Positions 1 to 6,560 of a stretch of 15,138 bases of DNA are shown here, in pieces. A program made the position numbers and the translations under genes. This stretch comes from Betaproteobacteria bacterium (GTDB lineage: Bacteria > Pseudomonadota > Gammaproteobacteria > Burkholderiales > SG8-39), in NCBI GenBank assembly GCA_027317055.1, contig DAHVFK010000036.1, positions 1 through 15,138 on the forward strand, read 5' to 3'. The notes below the pieces were generated by a model. The model was not told where the DNA came from. It made no database searches and saw only the letters and a list, made by a program, of their open reading frames with translations. Position 1 is the first letter of the stretch, and every line of letters begins with the position of its first letter.

Positions 1-888
1 GTGGTAAAGGAGGCGGGGGTGCTCAACCTGCGCGTCGCGGGCGGCGGCTCGCACCCTTTCCACGACTGGGCAGACCGGCGCATCTTCCCGACCGGGCGCT
101 TCCGCTCGATCCTGGAGCGCTACGGCTACCTGGCCAAGCAGTTCACCGTGTTCGGGCAGCACATCCACGTCGGCTGCCCGGGCGGCGACGACGCGGTGTA
201 CCTGATCCACATGCTCACGCGCTACGTGCCGCACTTCATCGCGCTGTCGGCCGCCTCGCCGTTCTACCAGGGCGAGGACACCCAGTTCCAGTCCTCGCGC
301 CTGACCTCGATCAACGCGTTTCCCCTCGCCGGGCACATGCCGTTCGTGCGCGACTGGGCGGAGTTCATCGAGTACTACGACAAGATGCGCGGCTTCGGCA
401 TCGTCGCCAGCATGAAGGATTTCTACTGGGACATCCGGCCCAAGCCCGAGTACGGGACGGTCGAGATCCGCGTCTGCGACACGCCGCTCACGGTGCAGCG
501 GGCGGCGCTGCTGGGCGCCTACGCCCAGGCGCTGGTGACCTATCACCTGGCGGAGAGGCCGCGCGCGCCGGCGCGCGCGGTCTACCTGGTCAACAGCTTC
601 AATCGCTTCGAGGCCAGCCGCTTCGGCTGTCGCGGCGACCTGATCGAGCCCTACGAGAGCCGTAGGAAGAAGCTCGGCCAGGATATTCTGCAGAGCATCG
701 AGACCGTCATGCCTCACGCGCGGCAAATCGGAGCTGCGGATGCGCTCGCCGAGCTCGCCACCGACGTGCGGCACGGATACTCCGATGCCAACTGGCTGCT
801 CGAGTGCCATACGGTGCGCGGCTCGCTGCCCGACGTGGTGCGCGAGTCCGCGGCGCGCTGGGCCGGGTCCCCGCCCGCGGCGGACTGA
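1..888 (+). CDS. ybdK: YbdK-family carboxylate-amine ligase (glutamate-cysteine ligase family 2), 5'-partial
   Basis: This is the C-terminal 295 residues of a GCS2-family protein. Members of this family make gamma-glutamyl amide bonds with ATP; E. coli YbdK has weak glutamate-cysteine ligase activity, and the physiological substrate is often unknown. Visible family hallmarks are GQHIHVGC (about residues 52-59), the FIALSAASPF stretch, SMKDFYWDIRPKPEYGTVE (about 137-155) and the DTPLT segment that follows. Full-length members are about 370 residues, so roughly 75 N-terminal residues, including the first acidic metal-binding strand, lie before the window. The GTG at position 1 is therefore probably an internal Val codon rather than the start. 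The stop is TGA at 886-888. The next gene starts 72 nt downstream behind its own promoter-like sequence, so it need not be co-transcribed. The family assignment is firm; the substrate is not. Confidence 0.9.
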   Translation: MVKEAGVLNLRVAGGGSHPFHDWADRRIFPTGRFRSILERYGYLAKQFTVFGQHIHVGCPGGDDAVYLIHMLTRYVPHFIALSAASPFYQGEDTQFQSSRLTSINAFPLAGHMPFVRDWAEFIEYYDKMRGFGIVASMKDFYWDIRPKPEYGTVEIRVCDTPLTVQRAALLGAYAQALVTYHLAERPRAPARAVYLVNSFNRFEASRFGCRGDLIEPYESRRKKLGQDILQSIETVMPHARQIGAADALAELATDVRHGYSDANWLLECHTVRGSLPDVVRESAARWAGSPPAAD

Positions 889-895
889 GCACGGT

Positions 896-924
896 TTGGC
901 CGCGCGCCACGCAGCGGCTACAAT
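896..924 (+). promoter_or_regulatory. Candidate sigma-70 promoter for the antiporter operon
   Basis: A -35-like TTGGCC (896-901) and a -10-like TACAAT (919-924) are separated by exactly 17 nt in the short gap between the ybdK stop and mrpE. Transcription would begin near 931, giving a leader of about 30 nt. No clear Shine-Dalgarno sequence precedes the mrpE ATG at 961. The -10 and the bases after it (919-933) nearly match those at the TRAP operon promoter (8313-8327). The call rests only on matches to consensus. Confidence 0.5.
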
Positions 925-960
925 CGCGACGGCCCCGTTGCTGCTTCGCGCATAACAACC

Positions 961-1437
961 ATGCTACGGTTCGCAAGCCTGTTCGCCTCGCTCTACGCCT
1001 TCTGGATCCTCATGTCGGGGTATTTCACGCCGTTCCTGCTCGCGGCGGGATTCGGCTCCGCGCTGGCGGTCGCGCTGATCGCGCACCGCATGGACGCATT
1101 GGATCCCGAAGGGCATCCGGTGCACCTCACGCCGGCCGCGCTCGGCTACTGGCCGTGGCTGATCAAGGAGATCTGGAAGGCGGGCATCCAGGTTTCGCGC
1201 ATCATCCTCGACCCCAGGCTGCCGATCAGCCCGACCCTGGCGAGGTTCAAGCCGAGCCAGGAATCGACCGTAGGGCTGGTCACTCATGCCAACTCGATCA
1301 CGCTAACGCCGGGAACGATCACGGTGCAGGCCGGGCGCGACGAGTTTCTCGTTCATGGGCTGACCCGCGAAGGCGCCGAGGGCTGCGTCGATAGCGAAAT
1401 GGACCGCCGCGTGCGGCGCTTCGAGGGGAACGCCTGA
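961..1437 (+). CDS. mrpE: Na+/H+ antiporter subunit E (MrpE/MnhE/MbhA-like)
   Basis: A 158-residue membrane protein of the MnhE family, a small accessory subunit of Mrp-type cation/proton antiporters and the counterpart of MbhA in membrane-bound hydrogenases. The N-terminal half is hydrophobic (about residues 1-42), followed by an amphipathic WPWLIKEIWKAG segment and a soluble domain with the family's SITLTPGTITV motif (about 116-126). Length is typical. It is the first gene of a ten-gene operon, and its TGA directly abuts the ATG of the next gene (TGAATG at 1435-1440). The ATG at 961 gives the normal N-terminus, although no clear Shine-Dalgarno sequence is visible. In characterised systems this subunit is needed for assembly and full activity of the complex but is not thought to carry the main ion channel. 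Confidence 0.93.
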   Translation: MLRFASLFASLYAFWILMSGYFTPFLLAAGFGSALAVALIAHRMDALDPEGHPVHLTPAALGYWPWLIKEIWKAGIQVSRIILDPRLPISPTLARFKPSQESTVGLVTHANSITLTPGTITVQAGRDEFLVHGLTREGAEGCVDSEMDRRVRRFEGNA

Positions 1438-1719
1438 ATGTTCACCGCCGCCGCGCTGGCGCTGCTGGTGACGGTCGCACTTGCGCTGGTGCGCGCGCTC
1501 GCCGGCCCCACGGTTTTCGATCGCGCGCAGGCGGCCAATACCATTGGCACCGTGGCGATGCTGCTGCTGGCGGTGATCGGCTTTCTCACCGGCCGGCCCG
1601 AGTTCCTCGACCTCGCGATCGTGTACGGCCTGCTGAACGTGGTGGGGACGATCGCGGTGCTGAAGTTCTTCCGCTACGGCGATCTGGGCGAGCCGGGCGA
1701 CGAGACGACCGCCAAATGA
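1438..1719 (+). CDS. mrpF: Na+/H+ antiporter subunit F (MrpF/MnhF/MbhB-like)
   Basis: A 93-residue protein with three hydrophobic segments, matching the MnhF/MrpF family. The characteristic RALAGPTVFDRAQAANTIGT stretch (about residues 19-38) and the FLDLAIVYGLLNVVGT segment are present. It is a small accessory subunit of the membrane antiporter complex. The ATG follows the mrpE stop with no gap, and a GAGGGG Shine-Dalgarno-like sequence (1423-1428) lies 9 nt upstream. Its stop overlaps the mrpG start by four bases (ATGA at 1716-1719), which points to coupled translation. Confidence 0.93.
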   Translation: MFTAAALALLVTVALALVRALAGPTVFDRAQAANTIGTVAMLLLAVIGFLTGRPEFLDLAIVYGLLNVVGTIAVLKFFRYGDLGEPGDETTAK

Positions 1720-2048
1720 ACATCCTGGCCGACATCCTGTCCTGGATTCTGCTGCTCGGCGGCGGCGCGTTCTGCGTCATCGGCGCGCTCGGCCTGGTGC
1801 GCATGCCCGACTTCTTCACCCGCATGCACGCCGCGAGCGTCACCGATACGCTCGGCGCCGGGCTGATGCTGCTCGGCCTGATGCTGCAGGCGGGCTTCAC
1901 GCTGGTGACGGTGAAGCTGATCGTGCTCGGCCTGCTGATCTTCTTCACCAGCCCGACCGCGACCCACGCGCTGGCGCAGGCGGCGCTGGCGCGGGGACTG
2001 CGGCCGCTGCTGGCGCAACCGGAGGAGGACCTGTCATCGAAGAGCTGA
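1716..2048 (+). CDS. mrpG: Na+/H+ antiporter subunit G (MrpG/MnhG/MbhC-like)
   Basis: A 110-residue protein of the MnhG/MrpG family with three predicted transmembrane helices. The diagnostic segments are GALGLVRMPDFFTRMHAAS (about residues 23-41) followed by DTLGAGLMLLG. Length and start are typical; the ATG overlaps the mrpF stop in ATGA. Its 3' end contains a purine-rich GGAGGAGG (2021-2028) that is probably the ribosome binding site of the next gene. It is a small structural or assembly subunit of the antiporter complex. Confidence 0.93.
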   Translation: MNILADILSWILLLGGGAFCVIGALGLVRMPDFFTRMHAASVTDTLGAGLMLLGLMLQAGFTLVTVKLIVLGLLIFFTSPTATHALAQAALARGLRPLLAQPEEDLSSKS

Positions 2049-2056
2049 TCGTCATC

Positions 2057-2587
2057 GTGCTGCTCACGCTGATGGCGGCGCTGACGCTGGGCATCGCGCT
2101 GCAGCGCAACCTGTACGCGGTGGTGGTGTTGAGCGGCGTCTACAGCTTTCTCATGGCGACCGCGCTGGTCGCGCTTGACGCGGTGGATGTCGCGATGACC
2201 GAGGCCTCGGTCGGGGCGGGCGTCTCCACCGTCTTGCTGCTGGGCGCGCTGTACCTGTGCGGGGGCGAAGAGGCCAAGCCGCTCACTCGACCGTGGCTGC
2301 CGCTTGTCATCGCGCTCGTGATCGCGGGCGCGCTGGTGTACGGCACGCTCGGCCTGCCGGCATTCTCCGACCCGATGGCGCCGATCCACACGCACGTGGT
2401 GCCACGCTACCTGCACGACGCGCTGAAGGAGACCGGCGTACCGAACGTGGTGACCGCGGTGCTCGCGAGCTACCGCGGCTACGACACGCTGGGCGAGACC
2501 ACGGTCGTGTTCACCGCGGGCGCGGGGGTCATCGCACTGCTGCGCCGCATCCGGCGGCGCAAAGACGGGGAGCAAGAGGCGCCGTGA
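2057..2587 (+). CDS. Fused MbhD-MbhE subunit (stand-alone MrpA C-terminal module)
   Basis: A 176-residue membrane protein when read from GTG 2057. Residues 1-70 match the MbhD domain (DUF4040), with the conserved DVAMTEASVGAGVSTVLLLG stretch (44-63; Asp44 and Glu49 are the charged positions). Residues about 80-165 match the MbhE domain, with PNVVTAVLASYRGYDTLGET (129-148). In classical MrpA these two domains form the C-terminal part of one very large protein; in Mbh hydrogenases they are two separate genes. Here they form one free protein without the NuoL-like part of MrpA. They line the ion path between the small subunits and the first antiporter-like subunit in known Mrp/Mbh structures. GTG 2057 is the first standard start in frame, but the best Shine-Dalgarno (GGAGGAGG, 2021-2028) fits an upstream in-frame GTC or ATC (2033, 2036), so the N-terminus may be 7-8 residues longer. 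Confidence 0.85.
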   Translation: MLLTLMAALTLGIALQRNLYAVVVLSGVYSFLMATALVALDAVDVAMTEASVGAGVSTVLLLGALYLCGGEEAKPLTRPWLPLVIALVIAGALVYGTLGLPAFSDPMAPIHTHVVPRYLHDALKETGVPNVVTAVLASYRGYDTLGETTVVFTAGAGVIALLRRIRRRKDGEQEAP

Positions 2588-3015
2588 GGGGTTTCCTGGT
2601 CTTGCGCGTGGTGGCGAAGCTGCTGATGCCGTTCATGCTGCTGTTCGCGCTCTACGTCCAGTTCCACGGCGATTTCAGCCCCGGCGGGGGGTTCCAGGCG
2701 GGGGTCATCTTCGCGGCGACGGTGATCTTCTACGCGCTGATTTTCGGCCTGCCGGCGGCGCGCCAGCTGGTGCCGGAAGCGCTGGTCGAGACGATGGTCG
2801 CGCTCGGTGTGCTGGTTTACGCCGGCGTCGGCGTCGCGGGACTGCTGCTGGGCGGAAATTATCTCGACTATTTCGTCCTCGCGCACTCACCGGTGCACGG
2901 GCAGGAGCGCGGCATCTTCTGGGTCGAAGTGGGCGTCGCGATCACCGTCTCGGGGGTGATGCTGAAGATCTTCTACATGTTCGCCGGCCGCCAGCGCAGC
3001 GCAGAGGACGAATGA
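2584..3015 (+). CDS. mrpB: Na+/H+ antiporter subunit B (MrpB/MnhB/MbhF-like)
   Basis: A 143-residue membrane protein of the MnhB family with about four transmembrane helices. It carries the family signature LYVQFHGDFSPGGGFQAGVI (about residues 23-42) near the end of the first helix. The GTG at 2584 was chosen because it overlaps the previous stop in GTGA (2584-2587) and gives the usual length; a longer open frame upstream lies inside the preceding gene and is not coding. The gene ends in an ATGA overlap with mrpC. It is a core membrane subunit in the channel-proximal part of Mrp and Mbh complexes. Confidence 0.92.
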   Translation: MRGFLVLRVVAKLLMPFMLLFALYVQFHGDFSPGGGFQAGVIFAATVIFYALIFGLPAARQLVPEALVETMVALGVLVYAGVGVAGLLLGGNYLDYFVLAHSPVHGQERGIFWVEVGVAITVSGVMLKIFYMFAGRQRSAEDE

Positions 3016-3377
3016 GCGTGGCGAGCCACTTCAGCTACTGGATCACAATCCTGCTCATGGTCGCGGGCTTGTACATCGTCATCGCGCGCGGCAATCTGGT
3101 GAAGAAGTTGATCGGCCTGTCCATCTTCCAGACCTCGGTCTACCTGCTCTACATCGCGCCCGGCAAGCTGATCGGCGGCACCGCTCCGATCATCTCCCCG
3201 GCCTTCAAGATCTATTCCAACCCGCTGCCGCACGTGCTGATCCTGACCGCGATCGTGGTCGGGGTCGCCACTCTGGCGCTCGGGCTCGCGCTGGTGGTGC
3301 GCATCCGCGAGGCCTACGGCAGCATCGAAGAGGACGAGATCCTCGCCGCCGATCGCGCCGGCGGGGACAGCGAGTGA
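3012..3377 (+). CDS. mrpC: Na+/H+ antiporter subunit C (MrpC/MnhC/MbhG-like, NuoK-type)
   Basis: A 121-residue protein homologous to NuoK of complex I, with three transmembrane helices. The conserved segments are RGNLVKKLIGLSIFQTSVYL (about residues 26-45), GGTAPI (55-60) and NPLPHVLILTAIVVGVATLA (about 70-89). The charged tail ending near EEDEI is also usual for MnhC. The ATG overlaps the mrpB stop (ATGA) and the gene ends in a GTGA overlap with the next gene. In Mrp complexes this subunit sits beside MrpD and contributes to the central hydrophilic axis. Confidence 0.94.
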   Translation: MSVASHFSYWITILLMVAGLYIVIARGNLVKKLIGLSIFQTSVYLLYIAPGKLIGGTAPIISPAFKIYSNPLPHVLILTAIVVGVATLALGLALVVRIREAYGSIEEDEILAADRAGGDSE

Positions 3378-4855
3378 CTTTCGCGCACCTGCCCGCGCTC
3401 GAGGTGGTGGTGCCTCTGATCGCGGCGCCGCTCACGGTGCTGATCCGGCGCTCCGCGCCGGCCTGGGCGATCGCCGCCGCGGCCTGCAGCTTTTCCTTCG
3501 TCGCCGCGCTGCTGCTCGCGGCGGAGGTTGCCGCGCACGGGCCGATCTCGTATCACCTCGGCAGCTGGGCGCCGCCCTGGGGCATCGAGTACCGGGTCGA
3601 CGCGCTGAGCGCTTTCGTGCTGGTGCTGGTCTCGGGCATGGCGACCGTGACGGTGCCCTACGCCTGGCGCAGTATCGCGGCCGAGCTGCCGCGCGACCAG
3701 GTGTACCTGTTCTACACCATGTTCTGCCTGTGCCTGGCCGGGCTGCTAGGCATGACGATCACCGGCGACGCCTTCAACCTGTTCGTGTTCATGGAGATCG
3801 GTTCGCTGTCGAGCTACGTGCTGATCGCGCTGGGGCGCGACCGCCGGGCGCAATACGCCTCATACCAGTACCTGGTGCTCGGCACCATCGGCGCGACGTT
3901 CTACGTGATCGGGATCGGGATCCTGTACCTCGCGACCGGAACGCTGAACATCGCCGATCTGGCGCAGCGTCTGCAGCATGTCGAAAACCTGCGCCCGGTG
4001 CTCGCCGGCCTCGCCTTCATTACCGTCGGTGTCTCGCTCAAGCTGGCGCTCTACCCGCTGCACCTGTGGCTGCCGAATGCCTATACCTACGCGCCCTCGG
4101 CGGTGACCGCGTTCCTCGCCGCCACCGCGACCAAGGTCTCGGTGTACGTGCTGCTGCGCTTCTACTTCAGCGTGTTCGGACTGCATCTGGTAAGCGTCAC
4201 GCTGCCGATGCCGGAGATCCTGCTCGTGCTGTCGATTGTCGCGATCGTCAGCGCGTCGCTGGTGGCGCTCTACCAGACGGACCTCAAGCGCCTGTTCGCG
4301 TATTCGAGCGTGGCGCAGATCGGCTACATCACACTCGGCATGAGCCTGACCTCGCGCGCCGGCCTGACCGCTTCGGTGGTGCATCTGTTCAACCACGGCA
4401 TCACCAAGGGCGCGCTGTTCCTGCTGCTCGGCGGGGTCGCGCTGCGCGCCGGGCGGACGGGTCTGGACCGCGTGCACGGGCTGGGGCGCGCGATGCCGCT
4501 CACTTCGCTCGGCATCGTGATCGCGGGTCTTTCGCTGATCGGCGTGCCGGGCACGGCGGGCTTCGTCAGCAAGTGGTACCTGGTGCTGGCCGCGATCGAG
4601 GCCGGACGCTGGTGGCTTGCGGCGTTCGTCGTCGCGACCTCGCTCATCGCGGTTGCTTACGTCTGGCGCTTCGTCGAGGCGGCCTACCTGAGCGAGCCGG
4701 ATGAGAGAACCCCGGAGCCGGGCGAGGCGCCGCTCGCGATGCTGCTGCCGGCCTGGCTGCTGGTGGCCGCGTGCGTCTACTTCGGCTTTGATACCTCGTA
4801 CACGGTCGAGGCGGCGCGCCGCGCCGCGCTGCTGCTGCTGGGGGCGGCGCAATGA
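3374..4855 (+). CDS. mrpD: Antiporter-like ion-conducting subunit D1 (MrpD/MnhD/MbhH-like)
   Basis: A 493-residue polytopic protein (about 14 helices) of the NuoL/M/N and MrpA/D family, which moves protons or exchanges cations across the inner membrane. All expected channel residues are visible: Glu141 (GDAFNLFVFMEIGSLSSY, TM5), Lys223 (SLKLALYPLHLWLP, TM7), Lys254 (ATKVSVY, TM8), His337, His341 and Lys345 (HLFNHGITKGALFLL), and Lys400 (GTAGFVSK, TM12). It has no C-terminal lateral-helix extension. It follows mrpC immediately, as MbhH follows MbhG and MrpD follows MrpC, so it is the best match to the true MrpD position. GTG 3374 overlaps the previous stop (GTGA) and is preceded by GGGGA. Confidence 0.94.
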   Translation: MTFAHLPALEVVVPLIAAPLTVLIRRSAPAWAIAAAACSFSFVAALLLAAEVAAHGPISYHLGSWAPPWGIEYRVDALSAFVLVLVSGMATVTVPYAWRSIAAELPRDQVYLFYTMFCLCLAGLLGMTITGDAFNLFVFMEIGSLSSYVLIALGRDRRAQYASYQYLVLGTIGATFYVIGIGILYLATGTLNIADLAQRLQHVENLRPVLAGLAFITVGVSLKLALYPLHLWLPNAYTYAPSAVTAFLAATATKVSVYVLLRFYFSVFGLHLVSVTLPMPEILLVLSIVAIVSASLVALYQTDLKRLFAYSSVAQIGYITLGMSLTSRAGLTASVVHLFNHGITKGALFLLLGGVALRAGRTGLDRVHGLGRAMPLTSLGIVIAGLSLIGVPGTAGFVSKWYLVLAAIEAGRWWLAAFVVATSLIAVAYVWRFVEAAYLSEPDERTPEPGEAPLAMLLPAWLLVAACVYFGFDTSYTVEAARRAALLLLGAAQ

Positions 4856-6312
4856 GCCCGGCGCAGCTGATCGTCGCCTCGCTCGCGCTGCCGCTGGCTG
4901 GCGCCGCCGGTATCGCGCTCAGCGGCCGCTGGCCGAACCTGCGCGAGGGCGTGACGCTGACGACGGCAGTGGCGCTGTTCGCCTGCGTCCTGGGTCTGCT
5001 GCCGGGCGTGCTCGGAGGCGCGCTGCCGCAGCTGTTCGTGCTCGAGATGCTGCCGGGCATCGCGCTGGGTTTTCGCGTCGAGCCGCTCGGCATGCTGTTC
5101 GCGCTGGTCGCCTCGGGGCTGTGGATCGTCAACTCGATCTATTCGATCGGCTACATGCGCGCCAACGAAGAGCCTCATCAGACTCGCTTCTACGTCTGTT
5201 TCGCCCTGTCGCTGGCGGCGACCATAGGCATCGCGTTCGCCTCGAACCTGCTGACCATGTTCCTGTTCTACGAGGCGCTCACGCTGGTGACCTACCCCCT
5301 GGTCACGCACCACGGCGACGCCGAGGCGCGCGCGGGCGGACGGACCTACCTCGGATATCTGCTCGGCACCTCGATCGGACTGCTGCTGCCGGCGATCATC
5401 GCCACCTGGGCGATCGCGGGTACGCTCGAGTTCACTCCCGGAGGAATCCTGGGCGGCGCGGCATCGAACGCCGCGCTTGGCGGCCTGCTCGCGCTCTACA
5501 TGTTCGGCATCGGCAAGGCGGCGCTGATGCCGGTGCACCGCTGGCTGCCGGCGGCGATGGTGGCGCCGACGCCGGTCTCGGCGCTGCTGCACGCCGTGGC
5601 GGTGGTCAAGGCGGGCGTGTTCGCGGTGGTGAAGGTCATCGTCTACGTATTCGGCGTCGGTACGCTGGCCAAACTGCGCGCGGCCGACTGGCTGCCGACC
5701 GTCGCGGGCTTCACCATTATCGCCGCGTCGGTTGTCGCGCTGTATTCCGACAACCTCAAGCGCCGGCTGGCCTATTCCACCGTGAGCCAGCTGTCCTACG
5801 TCGTGCTCGCCGCGGCGCTGCTCACGCCGCTGACGGTGGTCGGCGCGGTAATGCACATCGCTGCGCACGCGGTGAGCAAGATCACGCTGTTCTTCGCCGC
5901 CGGCGCGATCTACACCGCCTCGGGCAAGACCGAGGTCAGCCAGCTCGACGGGATCGGACGGCGCATGCCCTGGACGCTGGGCGCGTTCTCGATCGCGGTG
6001 CTGTCGATGATCGGCTTGCCACCGGCGGTCGGCTTCGTCAGCAAGTGGTACATCCTGGCCGGCGCGGTCGGCGCGGCGCGCTGGACCGCCGTGGCGGTCA
6101 TCGCCTTGAGCACCCTGCTGAATGCTGCCTACTTCGCGCCGATCGTTTACCGGGCGTTCCTGCGGCCGCCCGCGCAGGCCGCCGCCGCGCACGGCGAGGC
6201 GCCCGTGCCGATGGTCGCCGCCCTGTGCGTCACCGCCGCGGCGACCCTGGCGCTGTTTCTGTATCCGGGTCCGCTGCTCGCGCTGGCGCGGCTGGTGGGG
6301 AGGATGGCATGA
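4852..6312 (+). CDS. Antiporter-like ion-conducting subunit D2 (NuoL/M/N superfamily)
   Basis: A 486-residue paralogue of D1 and a second polytopic channel subunit. The functional residues are intact: Glu141 (MFLFYEALTLVTYP, TM5), Lys222 (GIGKAALMPVHRWLP, TM7), Lys253 (VVKAGVF, TM8), His335, His339 and Lys343 (HIAAHAVSKITLFF), and Lys398 (AVGFVSKWY, TM12). The N-terminal part has NSIYSIGYM, common in NuoL/MrpD proteins. It ends without a lateral-helix tail. The ATG overlaps the D1 stop (ATGA at 4852-4855). Databases usually label such proteins monovalent cation/H+ antiporter subunit D family; whether it conducts H+, Na+ or K+ cannot be told from sequence. Confidence 0.93.
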   Translation: MSPAQLIVASLALPLAGAAGIALSGRWPNLREGVTLTTAVALFACVLGLLPGVLGGALPQLFVLEMLPGIALGFRVEPLGMLFALVASGLWIVNSIYSIGYMRANEEPHQTRFYVCFALSLAATIGIAFASNLLTMFLFYEALTLVTYPLVTHHGDAEARAGGRTYLGYLLGTSIGLLLPAIIATWAIAGTLEFTPGGILGGAASNAALGGLLALYMFGIGKAALMPVHRWLPAAMVAPTPVSALLHAVAVVKAGVFAVVKVIVYVFGVGTLAKLRAADWLPTVAGFTIIAASVVALYSDNLKRRLAYSTVSQLSYVVLAAALLTPLTVVGAVMHIAAHAVSKITLFFAAGAIYTASGKTEVSQLDGIGRRMPWTLGAFSIAVLSMIGLPPAVGFVSKWYILAGAVGAARWTAVAVIALSTLLNAAYFAPIVYRAFLRPPAQAAAAHGEAPVPMVAALCVTAAATLALFLYPGPLLALARLVGRMA

Positions 6313-6560
6313 GCGACCCCTGGCTGGTTCGCCCGCGCACCCTCCGCCTGCTCTGGCGCGCGTTCATCGTCGTCCTGGTGCTGACCGTGCTGGCCGAGGT
6401 CGTCGTGCGACGCGCGCCGCATTTCGAGATCGAAGGCGTTTTCGGCTTCGGCGCCTGGTTCGGATTTCTCGCCTGCGCCGTGCTGATCCTCGGCGCCAAG
6501 GCACTCGGCGCGCTGCTCAAGCGGCCCGAAGGCTACTACGACGAGGCCGCGGATGACTAG
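6309..6560 (+). CDS. Small two-helix membrane protein of the antiporter operon, function unknown
   Basis: An 83-residue protein with two predicted transmembrane segments (about residues 13-32 and 43-66). They are joined by a short acidic-aromatic loop reading HFEIEGVFGFGAWFGF, and the tail KRPEGYYDEAADD is acidic. It is not one of the seven classical Mrp subunits. The ATG lies in an ATGA overlap with the D2 stop, and the gene overlaps the next one by eight bases if D3 starts at 6553, so it is embedded in the translational chain. I recall similar small hypothetical proteins beside comparable antiporter clusters in other Proteobacteria, but this was not checked. Its position between two channel subunits suggests an accessory subunit or an adaptor between D2 and D3 (inference). 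Confidence 0.85.
   Translation: MSDPWLVRPRTLRLLWRAFIVVLVLTVLAEVVVRRAPHFEIEGVFGFGAWFGFLACAVLILGAKALGALLKRPEGYYDEAADD

Noticed and set aside
6..21. AAAGGAGG followed by an in-frame GTG at 19, resembling a ribosome binding site and start for the ligase gene
   Set aside because: The family needs about 75 more residues upstream, and the purine run simply encodes Lys-Glu-Ala inside the gene.
2257..2583. Upstream extension of the mrpB frame
   Set aside because: It overlaps the MbhD-MbhE gene in another frame and has shadow composition; GTG 2584 gives the family-standard length.
4701..6308. Long plus-strand frame upstream of the 83-residue protein, suggesting a 619-residue protein
   Set aside because: The upstream part is an Arg/Ala-rich out-of-frame reading of the D2 gene; only the last 83 codons from ATG 6309 look like real protein.
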